A DNA stretch of 64,000 nucleotides. It comes from an uncultured Granulosicoccaceae bacterium (GTDB taxonomy: Bacteria > Pseudomonadota > Gammaproteobacteria > Granulosicoccales > Granulosicoccaceae). A model generated the notes under the pieces. The model was given only the letters and a program-made list of their open reading frames with translations, did no database searches and was not told the origin of the DNA. Location: assembly GCA_937930305.1 (NCBI GenBank), contig CALGLE010000018.1, forward strand, positions 62,001 to 126,000, read 5' to 3'. The translations under genes and the position numbers were made by a program. This document shows, in pieces, positions 15,565-24,065 of this stretch (position 1 is its first letter; every line of letters begins with the position of its first letter).

Positions 15565-16718
15565 GCGACGCGTTGCCCACCAACATACACTTCACGAACG
15601 ATGGGCGTGTTGTTGATAACAGTCACTCGAATTAAGTCACCTCGCAATCCATTAGCGATGCGACCCCGGTCGTCCATATTAACCATCGCCGCGTTATTGC
15701 AGGTAACCAGGGCAGCCGCTTTAGGCAAACTCCATCCTTCCAACTCGGCCAACACAAACACCGCTTGCAGCAAACTGGCTGGCACATAGTCAGAACTTAA
15801 GCCATCGAGTACATCCGCGTGCACCAAATCCAATGCACTCACATTGCCAGAATGCGACCCCCTTCTGACCACGTTAGGTGCACCCGCTATGGTGAATAAT
15901 CCATGCTGTTTCGCGGTTTTAGCCGCTTCCAAAGAACAGGGGAATTCAGAAATTTGCACACCATCTCTAACCCCATCAAGCACATGCTGTTCGGTTGTGT
16001 CATCGTGACTGGCTAACACCAGGGGATGGTGATTTTTAAATCGCTCCAACACCATTTCACGATTAATACTCACGTGCTTTTGACCCAATGCAATCCGTTC
16101 TTGAATCATATGTTCGATTTCACTGTCCGCGCGCTCGCTGCGGCTATTGTGACGACGCAGCTCGTCTAAGTCACGCCATTGCCGCTGCCCAGGGGTGTGA
16201 TCCATCAACGACACCAAACTTAATAAAGGGGCATCGGCCGCCGGTTCAAGTACGTCCATGATGTTGGGATCGGTTAATTCGCAACGAAAGTGTAAACGAT
16301 GATCAATTCGGAAAACGCCGGCATTGTGCGCATCGTGAATGGCTTGCTGGAGTTCCATGAACAATCGGTTTTGCGGCTTATCTTCATGCGGAATGGCGCC
16401 CACGCGTGTTGAATCAAACACGGTCGTTACCCCACTGGCCGCCATCTCGGCATCGTGAGCGACGGCGGCGGCCGTTACGTTTGGCCAAAATGTTTTGGGC
16501 CTGGGAATAACATGGCGTTCCATGTTATCGGTGTGCAGCTCTATCAAGCCCGGCAGAAGGTAATCACCTTCACAATCGAGCCCAGCAATGGGTGCTGAAG
16601 AGCTCGCGAAATGAGCGGATTCAATGATGTCGCTGATGACACCATCGCGAACACACAAGGCCCCGCTCAAAAGTTGATCGGGTAAAACCAGTACCGCGTT
16701 ATGAAAATCTTTGTTCAT
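15561..16718 (-). CDS. phnM: Alpha-D-ribose 1-methylphosphonate 5-triphosphate diphosphatase PhnM
   Basis: A 385-residue amidohydrolase-fold enzyme of the carbon-phosphorus lyase pathway. PhnM removes pyrophosphate from ribose-1-phosphonate 5-triphosphate to give the 5-monophosphate used by C-P lyase. It shows the family pattern GLIELHTDNMERHVIPRP (metal-binding H-x-D variant typical of PhnM), GVTTVFDS, RIDHRLHFRCEL, a central MDHTPGQRQW, LASHDDTTEQHV, and EFPCSLEAAKTAKQHG with GAPNVVRRGSHSGN. The start is ATG at 16718. It is coupled to DUF1045 and lies 38 bp downstream of the aminotransferase gene. It stands apart from other phn genes, so either the rest are elsewhere or this pair has been recruited to another use. 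Confidence 0.93.
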   Translation of the reverse strand: MNKDFHNAVLVLPDQLLSGALCVRDGVISDIIESAHFASSSAPIAGLDCEGDYLLPGLIELHTDNMERHVIPRPKTFWPNVTAAAVAHDAEMAASGVTTVFDSTRVGAIPHEDKPQNRLFMELQQAIHDAHNAGVFRIDHRLHFRCELTDPNIMDVLEPAADAPLLSLVSLMDHTPGQRQWRDLDELRRHNSRSERADSEIEHMIQERIALGQKHVSINREMVLERFKNHHPLVLASHDDTTEQHVLDGVRDGVQISEFPCSLEAAKTAKQHGLFTIAGAPNVVRRGSHSGNVSALDLVHADVLDGLSSDYVPASLLQAVFVLAELEGWSLPKAAALVTCNNAAMVNMDDRGRIANGLRGDLIRVTVINNTPIVREVYVGGQRVA

Positions 16719-16756
16719 ACCGCATCAGAAGTTGTGTTCAAAAAAAATATCAACGC

Positions 16757-17755
16757 TTATTCAACCGGAGTTAACCAACCGTACGGGTCGGGTGCGTTGC
16801 CCCATTGGATGGCGTTGAGTTGCTCGCGTAAAGCTCGAATCTTTGGCCCAGGTTGCCCCGATCCGACCGCGTAGTCCCGACCTTTATGAATAAAAGTGCC
16901 TACCGCTGCCAATACGGCAGCCGTACCAGCAAGCCCGGCTTCACACTCAGGGTTTTCGGCACGCTGCAATAATTCTTCAATGGTGATGTCGCGTTCGGAT
17001 ACTTGCATTCCATTATCACGGGCCAAGGTCAAAATAGAATCGCGAGTTACGCCATGCAGGAAGGATTCATCCAGAGGCTTGGTGATTATTTCGTTACCGT
17101 CTATGAGAACAAAGTTTGCAGCGCCCGTTTCACTCACGCCCTTCTCATTAGCAAAAAGTACTTGTTGTGCATTGTGGTCTGCAATGGCACGTTGGATATG
17201 TTTAAGAGCACTGGCGTAGTTACCGCCGCCTTTCACCATGCCGTGATCATCACCACAACGCATACCCACATCGTCTAACAATAAACGCAGCGACACTTCA
17301 CCACCGGTGAAGTAGTCACCCACTGGCGATAACAACACGTACATTAATGAAGTGTCAGTGGGCTCAGCCGCTTTTCCGATAGCGGCCTCCAAGCCAATGT
17401 GCGTTGGGCGAATGTACATGGATGCCGGTGGCGACGGAACTTCATCGCGAAAGCGTTTCACGATATCGGTAATCATTTGGCTGGCGTGTTCGTTCGAGAA
17501 GGCCGGTAAATACAACAGTTGGCTGCTTTGAGAAAAACGCATGACATTTTTATCCATGCGAAATATTTTCACGCTCCCGTCGTCATGACGAAACGCTTTT
17601 AAGCCTTCAAAGCAGGTACTGGCATAGTGCAATACATGCGCTCCGGGATGCATAGAAATGCTATCGGAAAGTTGCACGCCGATGGGGCTCCAATCGCCGT
17701 CGAACTTACTCACCGTCATTTCAGGCATGAAGCGTGTGCCAAAATCGCGGGCCAT
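16757..17755 (-). CDS. ilvE: Branched-chain amino acid aminotransferase
   Basis: A 332-residue fold-type IV PLP enzyme that transaminates Leu, Ile and Val with 2-oxoglutarate. Features include GAHVLHYASTCFEGLKAFR, the Arg in SMYIRPTHIG, the PLP-binding Lys175 in MVKGGGNYASAL, NEKGVSETGAANFVLIDG and GVTRDSILTLARDNG, and a GTAAVLAAVG segment that binds the cofactor phosphate. The start is ATG at 17755. It lies upstream of phnM on the same strand and 49 bp downstream of the ABC ATPase gene. Assignment to ilvE rather than D-amino-acid transaminase rests on the overall pattern and on length. Confidence 0.9.
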   Translation of the reverse strand: MARDFGTRFMPEMTVSKFDGDWSPIGVQLSDSISMHPGAHVLHYASTCFEGLKAFRHDDGSVKIFRMDKNVMRFSQSSQLLYLPAFSNEHASQMITDIVKRFRDEVPSPPASMYIRPTHIGLEAAIGKAAEPTDTSLMYVLLSPVGDYFTGGEVSLRLLLDDVGMRCGDDHGMVKGGGNYASALKHIQRAIADHNAQQVLFANEKGVSETGAANFVLIDGNEIITKPLDESFLHGVTRDSILTLARDNGMQVSERDITIEELLQRAENPECEAGLAGTAAVLAAVGTFIHKGRDYAVGSGQPGPKIRALREQLNAIQWGNAPDPYGWLTPVE

Positions 17756-17804
17756 GAGATTCCTCGTTACGTATTGCCAAATTTAATGAGACTGCTGCAG
17801 CAGG

Positions 17805-18557
17805 TTACAACAACAACTCCCCTGCCAACCACTGTTGTGCAGCAAGGCTCTTTGGCGTTTCAAAAAACGGCGCGGCGGCTTGCTGCTCTACCAGCGCACC
17901 TTGATTCATCAACAACACCTCGTCAGCCAAGCGCTTAACTTGATTTAAATCATGACTGACAATCACGATTCGACACCCTTGATTCGCCGCTTGTTTTAGC
18001 ATCGCCTCAATGGGGGCCGTAGAAACAGGATCTACGCTGGCAGTCGGTTCGTCCAAGAACAGTATCGCAGGTTCAAGCACTAATGCACGCGCCAAAGCCA
18101 ACCGCTGTTGTTCCCCAGCGGAAAGACGCTGTGCTGGGGTGTTGACAATAGCGGCTAATCCAGCGGTCTCCAAAGCCTGGAGCGCTTTTTCCTTGGCCTC
18201 TCTGTGTTCGTATCCGCGGGCTTTGAGGGCATAGACAACGTTGTTTGTAGCCGACCGAGCCAACAAAGCCGGTCGCTGGCTAACAAACCCCACCGCTAAG
18301 CGGGTGGTTTGTTGCGTGGCATGCACTGCCGCGGTTGGACTCAATGCTGGCTTGCCGCCCCAAGTGACACGTCCAGTGTCTGGTTGCAATAGCCCGCCTA
18401 AAATTCTTAATAGCAACGATTTTCCCGCACCGTTCGGCCCGATGATCGCGGTGCATGGAGCGGTTCCAACGCATACGGATTCTACCGAGAGTAACTGGCG
18501 CTCTTGCCGCTTAACCGAGAGGTCATAGGCCTCAATGGGCAATACCGATTCAGCCAT
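17805..18557 (-). CDS. tupC: ABC transporter ATP-binding protein (tungstate/molybdate type, TupC-like)
   Basis: A 250-residue ATPase of a small importer. Walker A is GPNGAGKSLLLRIL, the Q-loop is in VGFVSQRPALLARS, the signature is LSAGEQQRLALARAL, Walker B is ILFLDEPTASVD and the switch His is in IVSHDLNQ. It overlaps the permease gene: a GTG at 18560 would give a GTGA overlap, and the ATG at 18557 coincides with the first stop-codon base. The partner permease is most like tungstate TupB. Supply of molybdate or tungstate would suit the molybdenum hydroxylase encoded in this window, but specificity is inferred. Confidence 0.82.
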   Translation of the reverse strand: MAESVLPIEAYDLSVKRQERQLLSVESVCVGTAPCTAIIGPNGAGKSLLLRILGGLLQPDTGRVTWGGKPALSPTAAVHATQQTTRLAVGFVSQRPALLARSATNNVVYALKARGYEHREAKEKALQALETAGLAAIVNTPAQRLSAGEQQRLALARALVLEPAILFLDEPTASVDPVSTAPIEAMLKQAANQGCRIVIVSHDLNQVKRLADEVLLMNQGALVEQQAAAPFFETPKSLAAQQWLAGELLL

Positions 18558-19276
18558 CACAGAACATCTACCGATGTACTGTTTCGCGATACCGCCCGCG
18601 TGCCGAGCATGACTAAAATATTCACTATGATGGCGATGGAAACCAACACCATGCCCAAACCCAAAGCTAAGCTCAGATTCCCTTTAGAGGTTTCCAACGC
18701 AATGGTGGTTGTCATCACGCGCGTCACGTGGTTGATATTGCCACCCACAACGATCACTGCCCCCACCTCAGCAATGGCGCGTCCAAACCCTGCCAACAGT
18801 GTGGTGGCCAAAGCCGCCCGTGTCTCCCACAACAATGTCAGCATGCGCTGCCAACGGTTAACCGCAAACAACGTTAGCTGGTCTGACAATTGTTCGTGTG
18901 AGCGAGCGATGTGTTGACGCGATAGGGCCGCCACGATGGGGGTGACCAACAACGCTTGCGCGATAACCATCGCAGTGGGTGTGTACAACAACTGCAAGGG
19001 CCCAAGCGCGCCGGCATTCGACAACAATAAATACACCACTAAGCCAACCACCACCGGCGGCAAACCCATGAGAGCCGTAATGAGCAAAACCACGACCCCA
19101 CGGCCTGGAAATCGATGCACCGCCAACCAAGCCCCCAGTGGCAGCCCAAGAATCGCTGCGATGAGTACGGCTGCTCCGCTAACCTGCAGCGAGAGTATGA
19201 TGATTTCGGCCAAGCTGGCGTCAAACTCTGTGATGAGCCGGACCGCCTCAGCGATGGCACCCGAAAAGCCTGCCAT
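18557..19276 (-). CDS. tupB: ABC transporter permease (tungstate TupB-like)
   Basis: A 239-residue inner-membrane permease with about five hydrophobic segments. The binding-protein-dependent transport signature is seen in LLAGFGRAIAEVGAVIVVGGN, which pairs with the ATPase through its EAA-type loop. The sequence resembles TupB tungstate permeases, with the characteristic NINHVTRVMTTTIALETSKGN after the loop. ATG 19276 is chosen; a longer frame reaching 19396 would overlap the divergent mbfA gene and adds an arginine-rich leader unlike the family. No tupA binding-protein gene is adjacent, which is unusual for this transporter. Confidence 0.82.
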   Translation of the reverse strand: MAGFSGAIAEAVRLITEFDASLAEIIILSLQVSGAAVLIAAILGLPLGAWLAVHRFPGRGVVVLLITALMGLPPVVVGLVVYLLLSNAGALGPLQLLYTPTAMVIAQALLVTPIVAALSRQHIARSHEQLSDQLTLFAVNRWQRMLTLLWETRAALATTLLAGFGRAIAEVGAVIVVGGNINHVTRVMTTTIALETSKGNLSLALGLGMVLVSIAIIVNILVMLGTRAVSRNSTSVDVL

Positions 19277-19313
19277 GTTAACTTGTCGTTGGAAGTTGAG
19301 TAACGAAGTCTGA

Positions 19314-20303
19314 ATGATGACACAAACCCGCTGGATACCTTCACGTCGGCGCCGATTTCGAAGCTTAAGTGAGCAAGAAATACTGGCGTTAGCCATATCG
19401 TCAGAGGAAGACGATGGTCGAATCTATCGCGCCTATGCGGATGGCTTAAGGGGCGATTTTCCTGCCAGTGCCAGCGTTTTCGATGCGATGGCCGATGAAG
19501 AGGACAACCACCGTCAGCTCCTGATCGATCTGCACCGCGAGCGATTTGGCGACACGATTCCGTTAATTCGGCGTGAGCACGTCAGTGGTTACTATGAACG
19601 CAGCCCCGATTGGCTAATGCGGCCTTTATCACTGGAAAAAACGCGCGAAGTAGTGGAAAAAATGGAACGCGACGCGGAACGTTTTTATTTAGCCGCCGCC
19701 GCTCAAACCAGCGATGCCTCCACCCGCAAGCTGCTCGGTGACTTGGCCCATGCCGAAGGCAACCATCAATCGATGGCGGTCAACCTGCAAACCGAGCTTC
19801 TACCCGATGATGTGCGTGCGGAGGAGGACGATAAGGCTGAGAAACAATTTCTTCTCACCTATGTTCAACCTGGGCTCGCGGGGTTGATGGATGGCTCAAT
19901 TTCTACGCTAGCGCCCATCTTCGCTGCTGCTTTTGCCACCGGCAGAACCTGGGAAACCTTTCTGATTGGTTTATCCGCATCGGTGGGCGCTGGTATTTCC
20001 ATGGGCTTCACGGAAGCTGCACACGACGACGGGGTATTAAGCGGTCGCGGCTCACCTATAAAACGCGGATTTTCATCAGGAATCATGACGCTAATTGGTG
20101 GTCTAGGGCATACCTTGCCTTATCTCATTCCCGATTTTAAGATTGCCACCACGGTAGCCATTGCCATTGTGTTCGTCGAGTTGTGGCTGATCACCTGGAT
20201 ACAAAACAAATACATGGAGACCCCTTGGGGACGAGCCATGTTTCAAGTGTTGCTTGGCGGCTCTTTAGTGTTTGCTGCTGGCATCTTGATTGGCCACGCC
20301 TGA
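19314..20303 (+). CDS. mbfA: MbfA-like ferritin-VIT1 membrane iron exporter
   Basis: A 329-residue two-domain protein. The N-terminal domain (about 20-165) is ferritin-like, with iron-ligand Glu residues in SSEEDDGRIYRAYADGL, MADEEDNHRQLL, EKMERDAERFYLAA and LAHAEGNHQSM. The C-terminal domain (about 180-325) is a VIT1/CCC1-type iron/manganese transporter with PGLAGLMDGSISTLAPIFAAA and a GFTEAAHDDG loop. MbfA proteins export iron or protect against peroxide. The start (ATG ATG at 19314) is 37 bp from the divergent tupB start. The stop TGA at 20301 is in the same frame as the following MFS gene. Confidence 0.9.
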   Translation: MMTQTRWIPSRRRRFRSLSEQEILALAISSEEDDGRIYRAYADGLRGDFPASASVFDAMADEEDNHRQLLIDLHRERFGDTIPLIRREHVSGYYERSPDWLMRPLSLEKTREVVEKMERDAERFYLAAAAQTSDASTRKLLGDLAHAEGNHQSMAVNLQTELLPDDVRAEEDDKAEKQFLLTYVQPGLAGLMDGSISTLAPIFAAAFATGRTWETFLIGLSASVGAGISMGFTEAAHDDGVLSGRGSPIKRGFSSGIMTLIGGLGHTLPYLIPDFKIATTVAIAIVFVELWLITWIQNKYMETPWGRAMFQVLLGGSLVFAAGILIGHA

Positions 20304-20354
20304 CGATCACACATCATCAACACCTTACATTTTATTAAACACAACCTGCGCTGG

Positions 20355-21524
20355 TTGGTGGGTGGTTTGTTGCTGACTGTTTTCTCAAGTTTTGGGCAAA
20401 CCTTCTTTATCGCCTTGTTCGCCAGTGATATTCGCGCGGCGTTCAATTTGTCTCACGGCGGCCTGGGCTGGGTTTATATGATTGCCACAGTGGCGAGCGC
20501 GACTACCCTCATCTTTGTGGGTAAAGTCGTTGACCATGCGCCCGTGGCTGTTGTCGCCGGCGGTGTTTGCCTGGGCTTATCGCTCGTTTGCTTCAGTTTG
20601 GCTTGGGTGGATTCTGTGTTCGGATTGGTGCTGACCTTGTTCGGCTTGCGCTTATTTGGCCAAGGCTTGATGACACACACTGCGATGACCGCGATGGGAC
20701 GCTGGTACGCTCAAGAACGCGGGCGGGCGGTATCCTTAACCGGGCTAGGGCATCAAATCGGCGAAGGAGTGCTGCCCTTATTGGTGGTGTCTTTGTTGTC
20801 AGTGGTGGCTTGGACCCAGGTTTGGCAAGGGGCCAGCCTCATGATGTTACTCGTCGCCTTGCCGCTTATTGTGCTGCTTATGCGAGTCGAACGCTTACCA
20901 CGCGGCACAGCCCCCGAAAGCGAGGCATCGAGCCAGCGTCAATACACTCGATCGGAAGTTTTACGTGATCCCCTTTTTTGGGTGCTGTGTTCCACCACTT
21001 TAATGCCGGCGTTCATCGGCACCTCTTTTTTCTTCCACCAACAACACGTTGGCGACGTAAAAGATTGGTCCTACACCTTCATAGCCACCACGTTCTCTGT
21101 CATGGCCGTGTCGAACATTCTTTTTGCCCTACTCGCTGGCGTACTCATCGACAAATTCTGTGCCACGCGATTGCTGTCAATCTACTTGCTGCCATTGGCC
21201 TGCGCGTGCCTTGTGATGTATCAATTTAATCACCCCAATGCATTGTGGGTTTACATGATCCTGCTCGGAGCATCCGGTGGCACCGCTAATACCCTACTGA
21301 ACGCAATTTGGCCCGAAATTTATGGCACAAAACATTTAGGTTCCATTCGTAGCCTCGTCATGGCAGGCATGGTTTTCAGTTCTGCCCTAGGCCCAGGCGT
21401 GACAGGTTGGTTCATTGATCAGGGCGTGGACTTTCCCTCACAAACGTTGGTTATGGCCGTTTGCTGCCTCTTAGGCTCCATAGCGTTGATGCGTGTGTCC
21501 ACCACACTTCGCACCAGAGCCTAG
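20355..21524 (+). CDS. Major facilitator superfamily transporter (start codon unclear)
   Basis: About 390 residues with twelve predicted membrane helices. An MFS loop 2-3-like motif is seen at GKVVDHAPV and an 8-9 loop motif near LLAGVLIDKF. Monocarboxylate/OFA-type permeases look similar; the substrate is unknown. The frame is open from 20304, immediately after the mbfA stop and in the same frame, and contains no ATG or GTG before the first helix. TTG at 20355 is the first ordinary start codon but already lies within RWLVGGLLL. An ATT at 20334, giving KHNLRWLVGG, would fit the family N-terminus better. Translation may depend on coupling with mbfA. Confidence 0.85.
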   Translation: MVGGLLLTVFSSFGQTFFIALFASDIRAAFNLSHGGLGWVYMIATVASATTLIFVGKVVDHAPVAVVAGGVCLGLSLVCFSLAWVDSVFGLVLTLFGLRLFGQGLMTHTAMTAMGRWYAQERGRAVSLTGLGHQIGEGVLPLLVVSLLSVVAWTQVWQGASLMMLLVALPLIVLLMRVERLPRGTAPESEASSQRQYTRSEVLRDPLFWVLCSTTLMPAFIGTSFFFHQQHVGDVKDWSYTFIATTFSVMAVSNILFALLAGVLIDKFCATRLLSIYLLPLACACLVMYQFNHPNALWVYMILLGASGGTANTLLNAIWPEIYGTKHLGSIRSLVMAGMVFSSALGPGVTGWFIDQGVDFPSQTLVMAVCCLLGSIALMRVSTTLRTRA

Positions 21525-21585
21525 TTACGCGGTGTGGTCCGCTTTGGGCCATACTTAGATCAAATACAAACGTTATAGTGTTGCC

Positions 21586-23370
21586 ATGAATACATTGGTT
21601 ATAAATTGCGGCTCCTCCAGCGTGAAATATGCGTTGTTCGATGCTCATGAATCGGTATTACTCCAAGGTAAGCGCGAGCGCCTATCGGCAAATGAAGGCA
21701 AAAGCCATCAAGACGCTTTGAACGAATTGTTCAAAGAACTCGAAGCGTTTGACATTAGCGCCATTGGTCATCGTGTGGTGCACGGTGGCGACGCGTTTCG
21801 AGCGCCGACCCCCATTGATGTCGATGTGATTTCCGCGATAGAACGTTGGTGTCCTGCGGCCCCCATGCACAATCCTTACGCCTTAATGGCCATACAGGAT
21901 GCACAATCACGTTTTCCCGACTTACCCAATGTGGCCGTGTTCGACACCGCGTTTCACGCGCGTATGCCACGCCGCGCATCCACCTACGCAATTGATCATG
22001 ATGTGGCCCAAAAACACGACATTAGACGATTCGGTTTTCATGGCATTTCTCATGAATACGCAGCTGGCGTGGCCGCTGGTTTTCTACAAAGGCCATTGGA
22101 CTCTCTGCGCTTGGTCACCTTGCACTTAGGCAACGGTGCCAGCGCCTGCGCGGTTGAATACGGGCGCTCCGCAGAAACCAGTATGGGAAACACACCACTG
22201 GAAGGTTTAGTCATGGGCACGCGTTCTGGCGATGTGGATGCCGGTGTTTTACTCGGTCTGTGCCAGTCGGGCGGCTACAGCATTGAAGAATTAAACACAC
22301 TGCTCAATCGCAACAGCGGACTGAAAGGATTATCGGGGATCAGTAATGACTTACGCGATATTGAAGAAGCGGCCGCGCAAGGTCACGATCGCGCGCAATT
22401 GGCCATTAATGTGTTTGCGCATCGCGCCAGAAAATATGTGGGTGCTTATGCCGCGGCAATGGGCGGCATTGACGCCATCGTTTTCACCGGCGGCATCGGC
22501 GAAAACAGCGCAAGCATGAGAGAGCGCATATTGCAGCGCTTAGAATTTTTAGGCGTGCAATTAGATTTAGATCGAAACCGGCGCAGCCAAATTGCTAAAG
22601 ACGAAGAGTACGCCGTTATTTCTGAGCCGCATTCCAGAGTGGATGTGATCGTGGTTAAAACCAACGAAGAGCGCATGATTGCGCGTGAAACTCAACGGGT
22701 TGTTGGCACTGAAACACCGTCGGATGTGCCCAGTATTCCCATCGCTGTAAGCGCTCGCCATTGTCATCTCACTCAAGAGACGTTTGAGAAACTTTTCGGC
22801 GCTGGTGCTGAACCGACAATGGACAAACCGCTCGTCCAACCAGGGCAATTCGCGTGCAAAGAACGCGTGAATTTAATCGGCCCAAGAAATCGCATTGACG
22901 GCGTACGGGTACTGGGCCCACTGCGATCGGTGGATCAAGTCGAGGTGGCGAGAACCGATGAGTTTCGTTTAGGTGTCGACGCACCGGTGCGAGACTCTGG
23001 GAAAGTATCTGGTTCCGCCCCCATCACGCTTGAAGGACCTGCGGGTACCGTGAAACTTAAAGAGGGTTTAATTTGCGCTCGCCGGCATATACATATGCAC
23101 CCCGACGACGCGACTCAGTTTGGCGTTAACGATAAAGATGAGGTGTCGGTGTCCATTCTAGACGGAGAACGCAGTCTGATTTTTGGTGACGTCTTAGTGC
23201 GAGTAAAAGATAGCTACGTTCTAGAGATGCACATTGATACCGACGAAGCCAACGCAGCTGAACTCGGTCGTGGCGCATCCGGTGGCTTATCAGTGAATGA
23301 CATTGACAGCGATGGTGGTGTTAAGCAGCTGGGTAAAGGGGCTTACCAAAAGAAGGAGAAAACGGTTTGA
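21586..23370 (+). CDS. Acetate kinase fused to PduL-type phosphotransacylase
   Basis: A 594-residue fusion of two consecutive enzymes. Residues 1 to about 370 are a full acetate/propionate kinase: NCGSSSVKYAL, GHRVVHGG, FHGISHEY, LHLGNGASACAV, MGTRSGDVD and FTGGIGENSASMRER. Residues 395-590 are a PduL (PTAC) phosphate acyltransferase: IAVSARHCHLT with paired His, FACKERVNLIGPRNRI, VLGPLRSVDQVEVARTDEF, and CARRHIHMHPDDA with the second zinc His cluster. Together they would interconvert acyl-CoA + Pi + ADP and acyl-phosphate intermediate with acid + CoA + ATP on one chain. The start is ATG at 21586. It overlaps the DUF924 gene by 4 bp. PduL is otherwise a separate, often microcompartment-associated protein; no microcompartment shell genes are present here. 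Confidence 0.92.
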   Translation: MNTLVINCGSSSVKYALFDAHESVLLQGKRERLSANEGKSHQDALNELFKELEAFDISAIGHRVVHGGDAFRAPTPIDVDVISAIERWCPAAPMHNPYALMAIQDAQSRFPDLPNVAVFDTAFHARMPRRASTYAIDHDVAQKHDIRRFGFHGISHEYAAGVAAGFLQRPLDSLRLVTLHLGNGASACAVEYGRSAETSMGNTPLEGLVMGTRSGDVDAGVLLGLCQSGGYSIEELNTLLNRNSGLKGLSGISNDLRDIEEAAAQGHDRAQLAINVFAHRARKYVGAYAAAMGGIDAIVFTGGIGENSASMRERILQRLEFLGVQLDLDRNRRSQIAKDEEYAVISEPHSRVDVIVVKTNEERMIARETQRVVGTETPSDVPSIPIAVSARHCHLTQETFEKLFGAGAEPTMDKPLVQPGQFACKERVNLIGPRNRIDGVRVLGPLRSVDQVEVARTDEFRLGVDAPVRDSGKVSGSAPITLEGPAGTVKLKEGLICARRHIHMHPDDATQFGVNDKDEVSVSILDGERSLIFGDVLVRVKDSYVLEMHIDTDEANAAELGRGASGGLSVNDIDSDGGVKQLGKGAYQKKEKTV

Positions 23371-23972
23371 GCTCAACCACACTGGGGCCTGAGCTTTGGG
23401 AAGAGGTACTTAATTATTGGTTTCAAGAACTCAAACCGCTGCAATGGTTTCGATCGTCCGCTGAATTGGACAACACCATCACATCAAAATACGCAACCGC
23501 CCTAGAAGCACTCGCCTCTAATCCGTATCTACCGCCGGTAAACGATGACACCTTATTGGCTTGTGGCATCACCAGCGCTCATGAAGTACTGGCCGCCATT
23601 ATCATCACAGATCAATTTAGTCGAAACATTCATCGCGGCTCAGCAGACGCTTTTGCTACCGATCACATGGGTTTGGCCTTGTCCAATTACTTAATTGCCA
23701 CAGGAGCGCTGCAGCAATTTGAAACGGATGAAATTCAATTCGCAGTGATGCCTCATATGCATGCTGAAAGTGAGCAAAGCCAAGCGAGCTGTGTGCAACT
23801 GTTCACTGAATACGACATTGAATATGGCATGGAGTCAGCGATCGAGCATCAAAAAATAATTGAGCGATTTGGCCGTTTCCCACATCGCAACGCGGTACTC
23901 AATCGTGAATCTACTGATGCTGAGAAAAACTATTTAGTGGATGCCAAGGCATTCGGGCAAGCTTCGGGCTAA
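23367..23972 (+). CDS. DUF924 family protein
   Basis: A 201-residue soluble protein of the DUF924 family, annotated elsewhere as a putative transmembrane or TPR-like protein but with no assigned reaction. Recognisable are WFQELKPLQWFRSS near the start, IIITDQFSRNIHRGSADAFATD in the middle, FAVMPHMHAESEQSQ and ERFGRFPHRNAVLNRESTDAE at the end. The start is TTG at 23367. It forms a TTGA overlap with the acetate kinase-PduL stop and is preceded by an AAGGAG site inside that gene, so translation is coupled. Confidence 0.85.
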   Translation: MSSTTLGPELWEEVLNYWFQELKPLQWFRSSAELDNTITSKYATALEALASNPYLPPVNDDTLLACGITSAHEVLAAIIITDQFSRNIHRGSADAFATDHMGLALSNYLIATGALQQFETDEIQFAVMPHMHAESEQSQASCVQLFTEYDIEYGMESAIEHQKIIERFGRFPHRNAVLNRESTDAEKNYLVDAKAFGQASG

Positions 23973-24065
23973 CGATTTTTAAAAATCCAGGCGCATCGCC
24001 AACTCCTCACGGTTCTCGATTACACTGCGAGCAAATATTGTCGATTTTCTAGAGAGCTTGGGGCG

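Noticed and set aside
19277-19396. Longer TupB start overlapping mbfA
   Set aside because: The added 40 residues are arginine-rich and overlap the divergent, well-supported mbfA coding start; the family begins near the Met at 19276.
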